A DNA stretch of 6,351 nucleotides. It comes from Verrucomicrobiales bacterium. Lineage in GTDB: Bacteria > Verrucomicrobiota > Verrucomicrobiia > Limisphaerales > UBA9464. A model generated the notes under the pieces. The model was not told where the DNA came from and did not search any database. It saw only the letters and a list, made by a program, of their open reading frames with translations. Below, piece after piece: positions 3,765-6,351 of the stretch; the stretch's first letter is position 1, and each line of letters opens with the position of its first letter. The translations under genes were made by a program, and so were the position numbers. Where the stretch lies: positions 1 through 6,351 of the forward strand of contig DLVS01000686.1 in NCBI GenBank assembly GCA_003445095.1, in the 5' to 3' direction.

Positions 3765-6272
3765 ATGCGAGGCGTTGGTTTGCTGCTGATTGCGGCTTGG
3801 ATGGCTGGAGGGTTCGTTTGGGCGGCTCCCGTGCGGGAACCCAACACCACCTTGCGTCTGCCCCAAACTCCCGGAAGTTTCGGATACGAATTTGCCGATG
3901 CGCTGGGACTACAATTCGAAGCTCCCGTCGTCATTACCGCGCCTCCCGGCGAGACCAATCGGCTCTTCATCGTGGAGCAGCGCGGAAGAATCATCGTTAT
4001 CACGAACCTCGCCCAACCCACGCGGACTGTGTTCCTCGACCTGGTTTCTCAGACGATTTACGGCGGCGAACAAGGATTGCTCGGGCTGGCCTTTCACCCG
4101 GATTACGCGCGGAACGGACGCTTCTTCGTCTTTCGCACCTGCAACGCGCGCACCGGAGGACAAACTTCCGATTCGCGGCACGATCGGCTCTCGGAGTTCG
4201 CGGTTTCGTCCACTAACGCCAATCGTGCCGCCGCGACCGAACGCATCTTACTCCAACAGTCAGACGATGCCTCAAACCACAACGGGGGTGACCTGCATTT
4301 CGGTCTCGATGGCTACCTTTACGTTTCCTTAGGCGACGAAGGGGATGCGAACGATTCCCGCAATAATAGTCAGACTATTACCAAAGATTTTTTTGCCGGT
4401 GTGTTGCGGCTCGACGTGGATCAACGTCCCGATTCATTGGCGCCCAATTCGCATCCCGCAGTGGTGGCCGGGAGCTACCGGGTCCCGGCGGACAACCCGT
4501 TCGTCGGTGCTACCAGTTTCCTCGGGCGTCCAGTCAACCCGGCCCAGGTGCGCACCGAATTTTGGGCCGTCGGGCTGCGTAATCCCTGGCGAATGTCTTT
4601 CGACCGGGCCACCGGTGAACTCTGGATCGGCGACGTGGGCCAAGGTGCCTGGGAGTCGGTCGTAATCTCTCGCTCGGGAGCCAATCATGGCTGGGCCTAT
4701 CGCGAGGGTAATGTCGCAGGCCCAAAAACGGGAGTCCCGACCGGTTTCCTCACGAATCCTTCGTTCAACTACGTTCGCCCCTTCTTTGTGTACGCTCACG
4801 GATCGGGCACGACTCGCGGCAATTCGATCACTGGCGGGTTAGTCTATCGCGGTGCTCGGCTGGCCCAGTTGCATGGTCAGTATATCTTTGCGGACTATTC
4901 TATCGGCAATGTCTGGGCGCTCCGCCGCCGCGAAGGTTCGACGCCCCCGCTGGTAACTCGCCTGACCGGCTTGGTGGGGATTTCCGCTTTCGGCACCGAT
5001 CCGCGCAATGGCGACGTCCTCGTTTGTGATTATCAGGGGCGACGCATCCTGCGGCTAGACTATAACGCGGAGTTCACTGGGGCTCCGTTGCCGGCGACGC
5101 TGGCGGACACCGGGGCATTTGACGATCTGGTCAACCTAACACCCAATCCCGGCATCGTCCCGTATTCGGTGAACTTGTCCTTTTGGTCGGACGACGCCCG
5201 GAAACGCCGTTGGTTTTGTGTGCCGGACACGAATGAATTCCTGACCTTCTCCTCGAGCAACTCGTTCGCGTCGCCGGCCGGTACTGTGTGGGTGAAACAC
5301 TTCGACCTTGAGCTGACCAATGGAATTCCGGAGTCCACTCGCCGACTGGAGACGCGATTCTTGGTCCGCAACCCAGACGGTGTCTATGGCGTGACCTATC
5401 GCTGGGACTCCGCCACCAATGCGACGCTGGTGCCCGAAGAAGGCGCGGACGAGACGTTCGCTCGCGTCGTGGATGGTGTGCCAGTGGCGCAAACCTGGCA
5501 TTACCCGAGTCGCGCCGAATGTTTGGCGTGTCATACGGCGCCAGCGGGTCTTTCACTCAGCTTCAACGCGGCTCAGCTCAACGGCGCTTCAGCCGGCAAT
5601 GAAACTTCGACCCACGATCTCGCGTCACTCGCCGCGGCCGGATATTTCAACAACCCACCCGCCAGTCTGCGACCTTTGTCGACCGTCACCACTCCCACCA
5701 ACGAGGCAGCAAGTCTCGAGTGGCGCGCGCGCTCTTGGTTGGCCGTCAATTGCTCCCCGTGTCACCGAACGGGCGGCACCGGCGGTGGGTTCTTTGATGT
5801 TCGGTTGACGACGCCGACCGAACTCACTGGTCTGATCAACGGGCCTTTGAGTGATAATCGGGGCGATCCGGCGAACCGAGTAATCGTTCCCGGAGACCTG
5901 GCGCATTCACAGATGTGGCAACGATTGAGCACTCGTGGACCAGCTCAGATGCCGCCGCTCGCGTCCTCAATTGTCGATTCCGACGGAGTGATCTTGGTGC
6001 GGCGGTGGATTGAAGAATTGGGCTCGCCCCCGCCGCCGGATCAACCGGTGCTGGTGGGGAACGAAAGGCCGTTTGGGCTCCATCTGCAGGTCACGCAGCC
6101 AGCCAATCGCCGAGTTATTCTGGAGGCGGCCCTGACCTTGGACACGGGCTCATGGCAGGCATTGGACTTGCCAGGAACAGAGCCGGTCTATTTCGCCGAG
6201 CCACGAGCGCTCGATTTCGAACTCGCGCCGGACGATTCAATTTATACTCGCGTCCGCACAGTCGGCCCGTGA
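3765..6272 (+). CDS. Secreted PQQ-type sugar dehydrogenase fused to diheme cytochrome c module
   Basis: An 835-residue exported protein from the ATG at 3765. Residues 1-20 are a signal peptide (MRGVGLLLIAAW..., likely cut after VWA). Residues about 43-433 form a glucose/sorbosone dehydrogenase-like propeller: VEQRGRI near 70-76, GLLGLAFHPDY, SNHNGGDLHFGLDG with probable catalytic H172, and GLRNPWRMSFD with R272. Residues about 443-753 match the diheme cytochrome module I recall as the SO2930/HNE_0200 family: VPYSVNLSFWSD, GTVWVKHF, YGVTYRW, heme motif CLACH (586-590), heme motif CSPCH (663-667) and QMPPLASSIVD with probable axial M729. Residues after about 754 form a beta-rich tail (RVILEAALTL..., ending YTRVRTVGP) like tails common in Verrucomicrobiota secreted proteins. 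It probably oxidises a sugar or alcohol in the periplasm and passes electrons through its own hemes. PQQ use and substrate are inferred. Confidence 0.9.
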   Translation: MRGVGLLLIAAWMAGGFVWAAPVREPNTTLRLPQTPGSFGYEFADALGLQFEAPVVITAPPGETNRLFIVEQRGRIIVITNLAQPTRTVFLDLVSQTIYGGEQGLLGLAFHPDYARNGRFFVFRTCNARTGGQTSDSRHDRLSEFAVSSTNANRAAATERILLQQSDDASNHNGGDLHFGLDGYLYVSLGDEGDANDSRNNSQTITKDFFAGVLRLDVDQRPDSLAPNSHPAVVAGSYRVPADNPFVGATSFLGRPVNPAQVRTEFWAVGLRNPWRMSFDRATGELWIGDVGQGAWESVVISRSGANHGWAYREGNVAGPKTGVPTGFLTNPSFNYVRPFFVYAHGSGTTRGNSITGGLVYRGARLAQLHGQYIFADYSIGNVWALRRREGSTPPLVTRLTGLVGISAFGTDPRNGDVLVCDYQGRRILRLDYNAEFTGAPLPATLADTGAFDDLVNLTPNPGIVPYSVNLSFWSDDARKRRWFCVPDTNEFLTFSSSNSFASPAGTVWVKHFDLELTNGIPESTRRLETRFLVRNPDGVYGVTYRWDSATNATLVPEEGADETFARVVDGVPVAQTWHYPSRAECLACHTAPAGLSLSFNAAQLNGASAGNETSTHDLASLAAAGYFNNPPASLRPLSTVTTPTNEAASLEWRARSWLAVNCSPCHRTGGTGGGFFDVRLTTPTELTGLINGPLSDNRGDPANRVIVPGDLAHSQMWQRLSTRGPAQMPPLASSIVDSDGVILVRRWIEELGSPPPPDQPVLVGNERPFGLHLQVTQPANRRVILEAALTLDTGSWQALDLPGTEPVYFAEPRALDFELAPDDSIYTRVRTVGP

Positions 6273-6314
6273 GGAAGCGATTGACTGAACGGAGTCCCAG
6301 CTTCAGACGGTCGT

Positions 6315-6325
6315 GCAACAGTTGC
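6315..6325. repeat. Short dyad GCAAC-A-GTTGC
   Basis: A perfect 5-bp inverted repeat around one central base, 43 bp after the dehydrogenase stop. The single-base spacer rules out an RNA hairpin, so if functional it would be a protein-binding dyad. It may be chance. Confidence 0.2.
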
Positions 6326-6336
6326 CTAGGGGAGCA

Positions 6337-6351
6337 CGCCCGCCTCGGGCG
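6337..6351. repeat. GC-rich palindrome truncated by the window edge (terminator or REP-like)
   Basis: CGCCCG (6337-6342), loop CCT, then CGGGCG (6346-6351) form a perfect 6-bp stem ending exactly at the last base. The preceding bases GGAGCA could extend the stem if the sequence continues TGCTCC. It lies 64 bp after the dehydrogenase stop, suiting either a transcription terminator or an interspersed palindromic repeat. Confidence 0.45.

Overview
The window looks like chromosomal DNA from a GC-rich, Verrucomicrobiota-like (Limisphaerales/Pedosphaera-type) or related PVC bacterium. This is inferred from family flavour, not from a search: a secreted PQQ sugar dehydrogenase fused to a diheme cytochrome module with a tail rich in small beta-strands, a planctomycete/verrucomicrobial-style sugar phosphate isomerase/epimerase, a repeat-flanked GxxExxY gene, and almost no recognisable Shine-Dalgarno sequences.

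Left part (1-1788, minus strand): a tight three-gene operon transcribed right to left. The order is an HPS/KGPDC-like (OMP decarboxylase superfamily) TIM-barrel protein, a medium-chain zinc-type dehydrogenase, and the N-terminus of an SMP-30/gluconolactonase protein that runs off the left edge. Both junctions are 4-bp ATGA stop/start overlaps. The content points to catabolism of a sugar lactone or sugar acid. The dehydrogenase has lost all four structural-zinc cysteines while keeping its catalytic zinc residues.

Middle (1789-2603): a cassette-like unit. A lower-GC GxxExxY gene (plus strand) lies between copies of a roughly 35-bp repeat. One direct copy is upstream, a second overlaps the gene's stop codon, and a third, inverted copy lies just beyond. 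The repeat is built from 10-bp units of the GATRGACACS type. It sits between the minus-strand operon and another minus-strand sugar gene and may have split an older gene cluster. A separate imperfect hairpin (2550-2590) lies between the convergent stops.

Right part (2604-6351): a minus-strand xylose-isomerase-like TIM-barrel protein; divergently, a small basic 50-residue protein at 3489-3641; then a large secreted PQQ-type sugar dehydrogenase/diheme cytochrome fusion (3765-6272). The window ends inside a GC-rich palindrome.

Working model (inference): the exported dehydrogenase oxidises a sugar to a lactone and passes electrons through its own hemes. The lactonase, the cytoplasmic dehydrogenase, the isomerase/epimerase and the HPS/KGPDC-like enzyme could act later on the same carbon. 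No tRNA, rRNA, CRISPR array or transposase was seen.
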